DNA of 54,963 nt from positions 6,606-61,568 of the forward strand of contig DYDB01000003.1 of assembly GCA_020718085.1 (NCBI GenBank). Direction: 5' to 3'. Position 1 is the stretch's first letter, and each line of letters begins with the position of its first letter. The position numbers and the translations under genes were made by a program. This stretch comes from Micavibrio sp. (GTDB lineage: Bacteria > Patescibacteriota > Minisyncoccia > Moranbacterales > GCA-2747515). Shown here piece after piece: positions 39,924 to 49,192 of the stretch. The notes beneath the pieces are model-generated. The model saw only the letters and a list, made by a program, of their open reading frames with translations. It was not told the DNA's origin and searched no databases.

Positions 39924-40247
39924 TCAGAACATGTCACTTGTATATCCGTCGAATCGATTGAGATAGTCATGTACAGCGATCACATCATTATCCGAAACAG
40001 TTTGTCCGTCAAAGAAACTGCGCGCTTCCATTGGCGTTGTATCTGTCAATACGCCCACGGTCATCATTCCGGCATCATGCTGTGACACGAAGATCATTGC
40101 TGCACCGGCACATTTGGCACATGAAATATGCAAAATTGTTCGATCCTCATCATGCCCGAGCGGCATATACGACAAACTATCGCGCTGTGCACCACACACC
40201 GGACACTTTTGCGGAATTACACGGTCATGTTCTCGTGAAAAGTTCAT
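39924..40247 (-). CDS. zinc-ribbon protein of unknown function
   Basis: 107 aa; CPVCGAQ...ISCAKCAGAAM (2x CxxC). Confidence 0.7.
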   Translation of the reverse strand: MNFSREHDRVIPQKCPVCGAQRDSLSYMPLGHDEDRTILHISCAKCAGAAMIFVSQHDAGMMTVGVLTDTTPMEARSFFDGQTVSDNDVIAVHDYLNRFDGYTSDMF

Positions 40248-40323
40248 ATAGGTTGTATATTAGTATAAAAAAAGGAAAAAAGCAAGTGTTCTCATAGCTT
40301 AACCGATTGTAAGAGCACATTTT

Positions 40324-41121
40324 TCATTTCTCCCACATCTTAAAATATGGATGAAATATCCTATGCCCATCGGTTTTTTTCAGTTCATCATCGATAAAGT
40401 CCTTTGAGATCTCCACCTCCAACGCGTTCATGGCCGTTTCACCTTTTCGCGCTTTTTCCTCAAACCACCACACGCCAAGATTCTTCACATAGAATGGCAC
40501 GTTGAATATTTTGGCATATGTTGGAATTTTGTACTCCAACATACCAACTTCTCGATCTTTCACCGTAAGCCATTTCTCAAAAAACTCTCGCGGCAAAACC
40601 TGAAAGATGAACAAGCTGCACAGCAATTGATCTGTATATCCATATTCTTGTGCGATATATTTTTTGAATGCACAATAATTTTCATGATCTTCACCATCCG
40701 ATTTGGTCCAACTCCATCGATCCTCGGTGAATTTATCCAATCTTTTCACGCCAGAAATGAAAATTTCACCCTCTTTGATTCCCGGTAATTGATCTGCAAT
40801 GTTTCCCAAAATGAGCGCATCCCACTGCACAACTGCAACACTGTCCCAACCGTCGAGATCTTTGCCTCTCTGTTGATACCAATCCAAGATCATCAAGTCA
40901 CCATGGATCCATTTAAACTCTTTTGGTTCGTCACAAAGCGTTGAGATATAAAGATCATCCAGATATGCGCCAAGTTTTTCTCTATACATTTCCACATCAT
41001 TTTTTTCTCCTCCATATAAACCAAAGATCTGACATTCTGGATTATGCTCTTTGATCAATGCCAATCGATTAAGACAAATTTCAGGTTCTTTGTAAAACCA
41101 AAATATGATCGCTAATTTCAT
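40324..41121 (-). CDS. conserved protein of unknown function (possible GT-A-like fold)
   Basis: 265 aa continuous ORF; WFYKEPEICLNRLALIKEHNPECQIFGLYGG resembles GT-A N-termini; weak. Confidence 0.6.
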   Translation of the reverse strand: MKLAIIFWFYKEPEICLNRLALIKEHNPECQIFGLYGGEKNDVEMYREKLGAYLDDLYISTLCDEPKEFKWIHGDLMILDWYQQRGKDLDGWDSVAVVQWDALILGNIADQLPGIKEGEIFISGVKRLDKFTEDRWSWTKSDGEDHENYCAFKKYIAQEYGYTDQLLCSLFIFQVLPREFFEKWLTVKDREVGMLEYKIPTYAKIFNVPFYVKNLGVWWFEEKARKGETAMNALEVEISKDFIDDELKKTDGHRIFHPYFKMWEK

Positions 41122-41225
41122 AATGATGTTGTATTAATATGACTGTAGAATAACACATGATGTGCCATGTCCATATTTTTTGAAAAGTAAACGACCATCA
41201 GATTGAGGTCCGGCGGCTTTGGGTT

Positions 41226-41245
41226 TGCCGGCTTAATCGCCGGCA
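41226..41245. repeat. hairpin TGCCGGC-ttaatc-GCCGGCA
   Basis: Perfect short palindrome. Confidence 0.7.
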
Positions 41246-41282
41246 GAGCGTTTTGTGTCAATTTGTAAACTCACTTTTTATA

Positions 41283-41370
41283 TGTCATCCTCGGGCTTGA
41301 CCCGGGGATCCAGAACAATATTATTTGTAGAAATAATTTTCTAGATTCCCGATCGAAGTCGGGAATGACA
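41283..41370. repeat. 88-nt full-length palindromic (MITE/REP-like) element
   Basis: Ends TGTCAT.../...ATGACA; nested GGGAATC/GATCCC-type arms and inner ATTATTT-gtag-AAATAAT. Confidence 0.8.
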
Positions 41371-41379
41371 GCACACTCT

Positions 41380-41409
41380 ACAACCACCACCTTATCAGGT
41401 GATGGTTGC
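41380..41409. repeat. hairpin CAACCACCACCT-tatc-AGGTGATGGTTG
   Basis: 12-bp arms with one mismatch (G.U on minus strand). Confidence 0.65.
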
Positions 41410-41433
41410 ATACGGCTTCGCCTGTAAACGTAC

Positions 41434-41453
41434 ACCCCAGCTATGCTGGGGGT
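41434..41453. repeat. hairpin ACCCCAGC-tat-GCTGGGGGT
   Basis: Near-perfect inverted repeat. Confidence 0.65.
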
Positions 41454-41469
41454 TTATAGAATAATTAAA

Positions 41470-41501
41470 ATCAGGATCCTGAGAATTTCTCAGGATCCTG
41501 A
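41470..41501 (-). terminator. intrinsic terminator of 41530..41763
   Basis: CAGGATCCTGAGAA-T-TTCTCAGGATCCTG, then TTTTAATTATT on minus strand. Confidence 0.8.
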
Positions 41502-41529
41502 CAGTCAACGAGATTGCTGACTCAGCGGA

Positions 41530-41763
41530 TTACTTTTTCTTCTTTTTGCCGGACTTGAAGTTGAAGTCCAGCGACAACGTCAAGGCCTGGCTGACAAGAG
41601 TTTTGGCGAACTTATGCGCCTCTTGCTTTGAAATACCGATGCGCCGAGCGAAACGCTTTACGCTCTTCTTAACCTTTTTCGGCTTGAATGTATCCACGCC
41701 GGTTCTTTGGATCTGGTCCAACACGTACAGCCAACAGATTTGGTTTCTGCGCAATTCTTTCAA
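41530..41763 (-). CDS. very basic small protein of unknown function
   Basis: 77 aa from TTG at 41763 with AAGGAGG just upstream; Lys-rich C-terminus FKSGKKKKK. Confidence 0.7.
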   Translation of the reverse strand: MKELRRNQICWLYVLDQIQRTGVDTFKPKKVKKSVKRFARRIGISKQEAHKFAKTLVSQALTLSLDFNFKSGKKKKK

Positions 41764-41813
41764 TGTACACCTCCTTATAGTGATCGTTCCCTGACCCATT
41801 CAGAAAACAGTTC

Positions 41814-41843
41814 ATTTTACATCACAAAAAGACTTTTTGTCAA
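41814..41843 (-). promoter_or_regulatory. sigma70-type promoter of 41530..41763
   Basis: Minus strand TTGACA-18-TAAAAT. Confidence 0.7.
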
Positions 41844-41876
41844 TGTTTTTTATTCTTGAACTCAGCATGCATACAT

Positions 41877-41905
41877 TTGACACATATGGCCAAATTTGTT
41901 ATTAT
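41877..41905 (+). promoter_or_regulatory. sigma70-type promoter of 41951..42274
   Basis: TTGACA-17-TATTAT, extended -10 (TGT). Confidence 0.8.
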
Positions 41906-41950
41906 GTGCAGTCGCAATTCCGTGACAATAAACATGGGAGGATCCCTAAC

Positions 41951-42274
41951 ATGAAACATGTATTCATTCGCATCGCTGAAGGAGAAAAAGAGGAAGAGAA
42001 AGTGCAAACGTGCCAACTTCTCAGCGGTGAATCCGCACAAGAGTTTCTCGCAAATCCAAAAAAGTTCCTTAGACAGTACAACAACGCCGTCCTTCTCGAC
42101 AGCTGGACAGTTCCGGAGGATCTTGAAAACGCCACTGCCAGCAACTCCGTTTGCGAGGCATTCGAAGCATTACTCGCTCTCGACGTTCTCAGCGAATTCC
42201 CCGTGGTCTCCGATCTGTATGCAACCATTTTTGAGGCAGGATACAGACTCGCTGCCAGCAAGAATAATGTATAG
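41951..42274 (+). CDS. small acidic protein of unknown function
   Basis: 107 aa MKHVFIRIAEGEKEEEKVQ...; start chosen at ATG 41951 with GGGAGG SD, downstream of the promoter; longer ORF start 41837 lies upstream of the promoter. Confidence 0.78.
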   Translation: MKHVFIRIAEGEKEEEKVQTCQLLSGESAQEFLANPKKFLRQYNNAVLLDSWTVPEDLENATASNSVCEAFEALLALDVLSEFPVVSDLYATIFEAGYRLAASKNNV

Positions 42275-42286
42275 AGGAAACCACAA

Positions 42287-42330
42287 GAACGCCCACCCAG
42301 TAGGAAAACCGAATGGTGGGCGTTTCATTT
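42287..42330 (+). terminator. intrinsic terminator of 41951..42274
   Basis: AACGCCCACC...GGTGGGCGTTTCATTTT. Confidence 0.8.
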
Positions 42331-42366
42331 TCAAAAAGAAAAATGTCGAGATCTCAAAATTTCTTC

Positions 42367-43161
42367 TCAAAGATCATAAATAGTCAGAGCATTCTCATAA
42401 AATATTTTACTTTCAACATCCGCAGAAAGATGCAAAGACTCAATCAAATGAATATGATCATCAATTTTGCACATCGGCCAATCAGTACCAAAGATCACTT
42501 GCTCAGGACGATCTTTGATCGTTTTTTTTACTATTTCTTGTACAACTTCCATACCACCACTTTTCTCCAATACCTCTCCATCAGCCATTGCTGCAGTTTC
42601 AAAATAAATATTTGATATATCCTTTGTAATATCATAGCAATATTGCATTTTTGGCCAAAAGTAGTGTGTAATGATCACTTTTAATTTTGGAAATTTTTTG
42701 GCAATTTCTACGATATATTTTGGATCATTCCATGTAGCACACGCACTGTCACCGGAGTTCTCTCCCGTGTGAAACAGAACGGGCACATGTAATTTTTGGC
42801 ATAATGCATAATATGGAAGACACCTGTCATCAGTTGGAAAATACGGATCGTGCCCGGGAAAAAATTTTAATCCGACGATTCTTTTTTCCTCCAAAAGTTT
42901 TTGATATCTTTCCACTTCTCCTAAACCCCTCTGAATAATTTGCGGACTCCCGAGAAAATAAAAATTCTCTTGATCACCTGCAAGTTCTATTGCCTTCGTG
43001 AGATCGGCAATATGATCACTGTTCTCAATATTGTCAGGAACAATAATTGCCTTTTTCACGGAGTGTTTTTGCATATCATTTTTGAGAACGTGCAAAGCCT
43101 CTTCCAAAGTTCTTGCATTACCCTCAAAAAGTGAGATGTGTACATGTGCATCTATGATCAT
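42367..43161 (-). CDS. amidohydrolase-superfamily (amidohydrolase 2-like) metal-dependent hydrolase
   Basis: 264 aa; N-terminal IIDAHVHI, VPVLFHTGE, VIITHYFWP, VIFGTDWPM. Confidence 0.88.
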   Translation of the reverse strand: MIIDAHVHISLFEGNARTLEEALHVLKNDMQKHSVKKAIIVPDNIENSDHIADLTKAIELAGDQENFYFLGSPQIIQRGLGEVERYQKLLEEKRIVGLKFFPGHDPYFPTDDRCLPYYALCQKLHVPVLFHTGENSGDSACATWNDPKYIVEIAKKFPKLKVIITHYFWPKMQYCYDITKDISNIYFETAAMADGEVLEKSGGMEVVQEIVKKTIKDRPEQVIFGTDWPMCKIDDHIHLIESLHLSADVESKIFYENALTIYDL

Positions 43162-43239
43162 ATGTAGTGAAAAATTTATACATCCTCAGAATATCACAAA
43201 AGATCCCACGTCCCTATCACTCCACATAAGCATTTTGCA

Positions 43240-43279
43240 AAAATAAAATCCATTGATGCATGTGCACCAATGGATTTTG
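43240..43279 (-). terminator. intrinsic terminator of 43314..43883
   Basis: AAAATCCATTG...CAATGGATTTT then ATTTTTGC on minus strand. Confidence 0.8.
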
Positions 43280-43313
43280 AAGTCATTCAAACTTCCGCAA
43301 TTGGAAATCAGAA

Positions 43314-43883
43314 CTACTCTTTAACGTTCGCAACTTTTTTTAAAGAGTCGAGACCGTCACGCAACCTTTCCTCTGCTCTCTTTAATTTCTCGATCATCTG
43401 CGATGATTTTTTGAAAAAGATCTGCGTGCGTTTGCCAATCTTATCAAACTCGAGGCCATACGACTCATAAATGAGGCTGACAGAAGTATCGATGTCACTC
43501 ATCGATTCTTGTTTTTGCACACAGGCTTCTTTTACAACTTCGAGCATGCACGTGATATGTGGATTTAATTCCCAAAAACCATCTGATCGTCGTACCATGA
43601 TCTGATTATTCTTTATATCAATCTCGATCTTTCCTGCAAAATGGCTTGATACATATGGCGCATCTTGCGTATAAAGCCGACAGGTCTCTATGATCGCTCG
43701 AATGATCTCTCTGATCTGCGGGTCACGCTTCTCACGGTATTGTGAGATAATACTACGGTCTCGCTCTTGTGTGCGATTAATGAAAAAAAACATCATAATA
43801 GCACATCCAGCGAACCCCGTGACAATAAGAACTCCTGTTACGGCAACAATTGTTGACTGATGAATATTGATAAATTCAATCAT
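43314..43883 (-). CDS. single-TM protein of unknown function
   Basis: 189 aa from ATG 43883 (AAGGAGA upstream); TM VAVTGVLIVTGFAGCAIMMFFFI. Confidence 0.75.
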   Translation of the reverse strand: MIEFINIHQSTIVAVTGVLIVTGFAGCAIMMFFFINRTQERDRSIISQYREKRDPQIREIIRAIIETCRLYTQDAPYVSSHFAGKIEIDIKNNQIMVRRSDGFWELNPHITCMLEVVKEACVQKQESMSDIDTSVSLIYESYGLEFDKIGKRTQIFFKKSSQMIEKLKRAEERLRDGLDSLKKVANVKE

Positions 43884-43956
43884 GACATTCTCCTTTTCAT
43901 CTATACTGAATTTTATCCTGCAAATACCCACATTAATTAACGAACAATAACCGAGC

Positions 43957-43985
43957 ATTATAGCAGATTATTGAAGTTTTGTCAA
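43957..43985 (-). promoter_or_regulatory. sigma70-type promoter of 43314..43883
   Basis: Minus strand TTGACA-17-TATAAT, extended -10 TGC. Confidence 0.85.
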
Positions 43986-44108
43986 TATTATTTAGCTTAT
44001 AAATGTGAATTTATATCAATTATCCCCCATGCAAAAACGGTTCATACGTAATAAGGGTCATTTTAATGTGACCATCTAAAATGCGATTTTCTCAATCTCC
44101 GAATTACA

Positions 44109-47054
44109 TCAAAGATTTTTTTCAATTTGCTCAACTACGCTTTTTTGCTTTGTGTTATTTCCAACTTCAATTTCACGTGCAATTTTTTCAGCTTCCAAAA
44201 GTGTGATTCCTTCAGGGATTAATGAAATTGTATCTTGCCGTGCTACCCCAACATCATTCAATTCCGTTTTCCACCAATTGCACAATTCTGCCAATATTTT
44301 TTTACCATCCTCACCTTGCTCGAGACAAAATGGAATGATTGGATTCAAATATGTACCTTGAGATCGACCACTGATTATTTCATCCAATAAAAAACGATTA
44401 TACCTAAGTGCATAGATCATAGCGTTCTTATAATTTCGCAATATGTCATCCTTCCTTTTTCCTTCCCACGCCATATGTCCCATGATCAATTGAGATGTTG
44501 CCAAGTGATCATTGTATTCGTGTTGTCGCGCCAAATCTTCAGCATCACTCAAGAGTTGCATAACTTCAGATTCTTTTTCAAAATGCCATCTAATCTGGGC
44601 AAGCCCAATTAGAGAACCGCACTTAAAATAATGAAACCAATCATCAAAAGGAAATTCTAAATACCCAGAAAAACAACTTTCAGCTTCTAGCCACTCCTGT
44701 CTATATAAACAACAGACACCAAGATAATACTCTTCTTCATGAACCATATAGTCATTTCCCTGAACACGAAATATTCTACAAGATTCAGAAAGAAACTTCT
44801 TTGCAGAATCAACATCGCCATGACGCAAATATATTACACCTAGGTGCATAAGGGTCCAATGCTGATCGTAAGAAATGCAATTAGATTTTTCCTTTTCTAA
44901 TTCTTTTTCGATCAATGGAATAACCTCATCAGCTCTATCTTGAAATGCAATTGCATCAAATATATCTCTATGCACCTCACTCTGATCGCCAGATAAATCC
45001 ATGTGCGTTTTAAAGACGTCCTTTAAAATCCTTTCAACCTCAGAATATCGCCCCATCCATACTCTAGCCAGTTGCCAATCAAGGAAACTTCTTGCTAAAT
45101 ATAATTTGTTGTCAGCAATCTCAGGCAAACTAGTCAAATTCTTCTCAGCATCCAAAAATTCTCTCCAGCGACCATGCATTGCATAATTACCCTTTAGCCA
45201 CTGACAAGATAGTACTAGACCATAATAATTTTTTTTCTCTAGACAAAAATTGTAAACATCGGTTAATGCGGTCTTTATATCCTCATAACTTCTTTTTCTA
45301 AAATTTGTCGCCTTTCTCAATCGAAGCATATATTGATCTGGATCATCCTCAGGTAAAAACTTTTCACATTCTTGGATCATCGATTCTATCTTCGTTGGCG
45401 TGTCCGGTTGGGAATAACGTTCATCTCTATTTAAAATATCAATCAATTGTAATAAAGTTTTTGCACGCAAATAATCATCTCCTTCACATTTTTCAATTAT
45501 TTCATTTAAGTTATGCTCAACTTCATCCATACGAACAGAGCCTTCGTATTTTAGTAACACTGAATAATAATAATTCCTCCATAAAATACTATTCTCATTA
45601 TATAATGGGTACATTTTTACATCATTCAAAAACGTTCGCAGTTTTCCCTTAAAACTATACTGAACCAATTCTTCGGCAATATCACGAAATAATTTAATAC
45701 CCACAACCTCATCTGCACAAACACGATGATACAATCGCTCCAATTCAAGTTGCTCTCGATCTTTTCCATAAATCTTTTTCAATAGCTCCTCAAAATACAC
45801 CGCCGCACATTCATGTAATTTATTATGTTTCTCAGAATCTTGAATCTTTAAATTTTTATTTATTACATCTCGAAATAGATCATGCAATGCAAACCCTCCT
45901 TGACGCGATTTTACAAATGGAAAGCGACGCAGTGCATTGAAGTCACTGTCTACATCTTTTTTATTTAATAAATTGCGCAAGATAGGTCTATCAAACCAAC
46001 GCACAATCGCAGCAGCTTCAAGTAATGGGACTAGTTCCTCTGGCACACCTCTCATTAAACGATCCACAACATTTGCGATTCCTTCTGATTTTACAACTTG
46101 AAAATCTTCTATGCCATATTCTATCCAAAGATCCACAATAGTAGCTGCTTCAAGAGGCAAAAAAGAAGTAAACTCAATGATCTGATCCACCTGCTCCGGA
46201 TCTGGAGAACCTCCGCGCATCATATCATAATAACGATGGATCAATTGACGCATATGCTCTTCACTCATCGGGCGCAATTCTTCTACTTGTGCATTCATCA
46301 TCCACCCAGGCCACAAATTACTCCACTCAGGCAATGTTCTTCCAGCAATCACAATCAGCACATTCGTATTAATGTTCTGAGCAATATCACACACCCATTC
46401 TTCCAACACATGCATTTTTTCAAAAGTATCGAGTAAAAGAACAATGCGTTTATCTTCATCAATTTTTGCTATATCCTCTAAGAAATCTGTAGTAAATCGT
46501 TCTGTGGGATCTAGCCATAAATCTGCATCAGTTCTGGACAAAAAACCACGCAACCAATCACTAAGAGCATCTGCGCCCATCCCGCCAGCAACACTTCCGG
46601 CTACGCCACCAATTATCGTTCCGACGCCAGGAACAAACGATCCAACCACTGCTCCAGAAATTGCACCTCCTGCGCTCTCTGCAAATTTTGAAAAAAATTT
46701 ACTTCCTGCACCTTTTTTTTGCACCTTTGCATTAATTTTATTGTACTGATTTAATGTTTTGCGTATTTTTTTCAATTTGATATTATCTTTTTCCAAGTCA
46801 TCTGTCCAACGGGCAATTATGTCCATGATAGATTTTGCATCATCCCCCGAAGAAAGAGCAACAGGAATTTTTTTATTTTCACAATGCAACCGAAACATGT
46901 GCAACAAAGATGACTTCCCCACACCACCAACACCGTGCAAGACCATCAAACGCTTTGGTAATTTTTCAGCTGATACAAAATCTTTGAACATATTGCGTAA
47001 ATGTTCCATGTTTGTAAAATAATTCTGAATGTTACTATTGCCATCGCGTTGCAT
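44109..47054 (-). CDS. STAND-like P-loop NTPase with C-terminal TPR-like repeats and inserted glycine-zipper segment
   Basis: 981 aa; Walker A HGVGGVGKSSLL, Walker B KRIVLLLDTFE, VIAGR sensor-like, winged-helix-like then TPR-like helices; insert AGGAISGAVVGSFVPGVGTIIGGVAGSVAGGMGAD. Confidence 0.8.
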   Translation of the reverse strand: MQRDGNSNIQNYFTNMEHLRNMFKDFVSAEKLPKRLMVLHGVGGVGKSSLLHMFRLHCENKKIPVALSSGDDAKSIMDIIARWTDDLEKDNIKLKKIRKTLNQYNKINAKVQKKGAGSKFFSKFAESAGGAISGAVVGSFVPGVGTIIGGVAGSVAGGMGADALSDWLRGFLSRTDADLWLDPTERFTTDFLEDIAKIDEDKRIVLLLDTFEKMHVLEEWVCDIAQNINTNVLIVIAGRTLPEWSNLWPGWMMNAQVEELRPMSEEHMRQLIHRYYDMMRGGSPDPEQVDQIIEFTSFLPLEAATIVDLWIEYGIEDFQVVKSEGIANVVDRLMRGVPEELVPLLEAAAIVRWFDRPILRNLLNKKDVDSDFNALRRFPFVKSRQGGFALHDLFRDVINKNLKIQDSEKHNKLHECAAVYFEELLKKIYGKDREQLELERLYHRVCADEVVGIKLFRDIAEELVQYSFKGKLRTFLNDVKMYPLYNENSILWRNYYYSVLLKYEGSVRMDEVEHNLNEIIEKCEGDDYLRAKTLLQLIDILNRDERYSQPDTPTKIESMIQECEKFLPEDDPDQYMLRLRKATNFRKRSYEDIKTALTDVYNFCLEKKNYYGLVLSCQWLKGNYAMHGRWREFLDAEKNLTSLPEIADNKLYLARSFLDWQLARVWMGRYSEVERILKDVFKTHMDLSGDQSEVHRDIFDAIAFQDRADEVIPLIEKELEKEKSNCISYDQHWTLMHLGVIYLRHGDVDSAKKFLSESCRIFRVQGNDYMVHEEEYYLGVCCLYRQEWLEAESCFSGYLEFPFDDWFHYFKCGSLIGLAQIRWHFEKESEVMQLLSDAEDLARQHEYNDHLATSQLIMGHMAWEGKRKDDILRNYKNAMIYALRYNRFLLDEIISGRSQGTYLNPIIPFCLEQGEDGKKILAELCNWWKTELNDVGVARQDTISLIPEGITLLEAEKIAREIEVGNNTKQKSVVEQIEKNL

Positions 47055-47225
47055 AGATTTTTATTAAAAATAAATATTACAATTCCTTATTAGTGGAATA
47101 TTTGTTATGAACGATCAAGATACTATTTCTAACGTTTATACACATACTATCACATGAAGTTCCACGTTCCCATCTCTCTATACAAAACAGCCCATATGTA
47201 ATCAAAGCTTTTTTGGTGTAACTGC

Positions 47226-47837
47226 CTAAAGTGCAACTTTTTTAATTTCCAAAACGCACTTCTCTATTTGATCTTCAAGATCATTTCGCGAAGTATCAAA
47301 TGTAAAAATGAATGGCAATGCCAAATTTTGATGCAATGACTTGCGACGATGATATTCAGCGACGGCATCATCCGCATTTTTGAATAACCATGTATGTTTA
47401 AAATTCGTAAGTTTTTGAATGATAAATTCTTCAGGAGGGTTAATATGGATCCAAAAAACTGTAATACTATGTTTTACTGATATGTCATTTATCGTTTCTT
47501 GCGCAAGTATCGGTGCACAATCTGCATCAACGGCGATACTATAACCCAAAGCCGCAAGTTCCTCTGTGACCTTTATAATGATCTCTGTATTTCTCTCCAT
47601 TTTATAACCATGGTCAAAAAGCATTTTCCTGATATCATCATTGGATACCCTTACGAGTGAAAGGCGTTCCGCCAGCGGTTTCATAACTGTTGTTTTTCCA
47701 GAGCCAACCAATCCCACAGGACAGATCATTATTTTGTTTTTTGATTTTTCAATCGGTTTTACAATTTCCTCTTTGTATTTTTCTACCATTTCCAACACCA
47801 CATCGTCAGAAACTATTTTTAGTTGATCTTCTGGCAT
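47226..47837 (-). CDS. P-loop kinase-like protein (AAA_33/zeta-toxin-like fold)
   Basis: 203 aa; Walker A PVGLVGSGKTTVMKPLAERL, RVSNDDIRKMLFDHGY, AVDADC. Confidence 0.7.
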   Translation of the reverse strand: MPEDQLKIVSDDVVLEMVEKYKEEIVKPIEKSKNKIMICPVGLVGSGKTTVMKPLAERLSLVRVSNDDIRKMLFDHGYKMERNTEIIIKVTEELAALGYSIAVDADCAPILAQETINDISVKHSITVFWIHINPPEEFIIQKLTNFKHTWLFKNADDAVAEYHRRKSLHQNLALPFIFTFDTSRNDLEDQIEKCVLEIKKVAL

Positions 47838-47929
47838 AATTTTTCCACTACCATTTACAATGTAATTTATATTCAGAATATCATAATAATTTTAATATCT
47901 AAATCTTTTTGATAAATATCTTCCAATTG

Positions 47930-47965
47930 AAAAGTCGCTGTTCCCCATTTGGGTACAGCGACTTC
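47930..47965 (-). terminator. intrinsic terminator of 47999..49015
   Basis: AAGTCGCTGT...ACAGCGACTT. Confidence 0.75.
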
Positions 47966-47998
47966 TTTGTTATTTTTTTATGCAACCTACAGTGATCA

Positions 47999-49015
47999 TC
48001 AAGTTGTAGGCAAGGCATCCAGCAACCATCTGTCCGGAATATTATTCCAGATGACCATTCCTCCAAGTAGCTGTATGATCGACGCCACTTTTGTCATATC
48101 TTTTTCCTCACAAAAAGCATATCTCGAGATCTTTTCCAATGCAGCTTTTACCTCACGCCTTTTATCTTCGGCAAAAGACGTTCCGGTATGTTTAAGTATG
48201 CACGCAAGAACATCCGCTCGATAATACTCCCACGATTCTTTCAGATCTTTTTCCTTTTTCTCCTTGTATTCTTCATCGGTGAGATATTTTGTGACCATGT
48301 GCAACGTGCCATCCACCTCTTTCATGAAACACTCTGTTCTGTCGGTATCAACGATCGGAGGTTTTGGCGCCCAAAGCATTTCATCTTGATAAAAGGGATC
48401 GGGATGAGTCTCGTGAAAACCCTCCTCCTCACACTCCCTGTCCCACATTGCTTGGATTGCATCAAGTGCTTCTTGCATTTCGTGCATGGATCTCCCCAGA
48501 TTATCCTCTGCACCTTGGACACCTTGATCGAAGAGATATTCAAGCGTTTGATCGTATCCCAAGATCGTATTCCAATGATCCATTTTTTTCTCAAGCTCTT
48601 TCATAAGATCCGTGTCACCAACTCTGAGAACCCACACTAAATAATTACGCGCAGATTTTCCAAGTGCTTCTTCTTGTTTCAAGACTCTGCCGGTATGCCA
48701 GTCGTACATATGTCCCACATCTTCTGAGTTTAGCAAACTCGCGATCACATCCACATGCGGACTTATGTAACCCATAATGAACATGGCCGTTAAGGTCATG
48801 ACTCTTGTGGTTGCATCATCCACGAGAATGAGCTCATCGCACTTGTGCGCAACGTCCTCAAATGTGGGAACGCGTGCATCATAATTACGACCGATAATAG
48901 ACTCTATACTGTTTAGGATTTCCGTTAATAGAGGACTAGGAAAGCGATTGACCTTGCTGGAAAAACACCAACATAATGCCGCTTCACGCCTCAACTCTTC
49001 AATGGTTTTCTCCAT
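47999..49015 (-). CDS. protein of unknown function
   Basis: 338 aa; GAGGAG SD upstream of ATG 49015; no recognised motif. Confidence 0.75.
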   Translation of the reverse strand: MEKTIEELRREAALCWCFSSKVNRFPSPLLTEILNSIESIIGRNYDARVPTFEDVAHKCDELILVDDATTRVMTLTAMFIMGYISPHVDVIASLLNSEDVGHMYDWHTGRVLKQEEALGKSARNYLVWVLRVGDTDLMKELEKKMDHWNTILGYDQTLEYLFDQGVQGAEDNLGRSMHEMQEALDAIQAMWDRECEEEGFHETHPDPFYQDEMLWAPKPPIVDTDRTECFMKEVDGTLHMVTKYLTDEEYKEKKEKDLKESWEYYRADVLACILKHTGTSFAEDKRREVKAALEKISRYAFCEEKDMTKVASIIQLLGGMVIWNNIPDRWLLDALPTT

Positions 49016-49076
49016 GACATACTCCTCTGTATTTGTTAAGGATACGATTTCTATTGACCAAATTTATTGGTTATTT

Positions 49077-49105
49077 ACTATATATGGATAAAATCATAAA
49101 GTCAA
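49077..49105 (-). promoter_or_regulatory. sigma70-type promoter of 47999..49015
   Basis: Minus strand TTGACT-17-TATAGT. Confidence 0.75.
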
Positions 49106-49142
49106 AAGTAAAATCCACACAACAAAGATGTGTGGATTTTTT
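49106..49142 (-). terminator. intrinsic terminator of 49193..49858
   Basis: AAAATCCACACA-acaaaga-TGTGTGGATTTTTT. Confidence 0.75.
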
Positions 49143-49192
49143 ATGCGGGGAGTATGGAATGTTGTTGGGACGTTCTTATTAAAATAATCATG

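Noticed and set aside
41200-41505. CRISPR array
   Set aside because: The hairpins are all different and lack regular repeat-spacer periodicity; no cas genes.
46444-46749. 101-aa plus-strand ORF rich in Pro/Ala/Thr
   Set aside because: Antisense of the glycine-zipper segment; composition is a by-product of GC-rich glycine/alanine codons.
44109-47054. LuxR/MalT-type transcription regulator
   Set aside because: P-loop + TPR layout is similar, but no C-terminal HTH is seen (C-terminus ends EIEVGNNTKQKSVVEQIEKNL).
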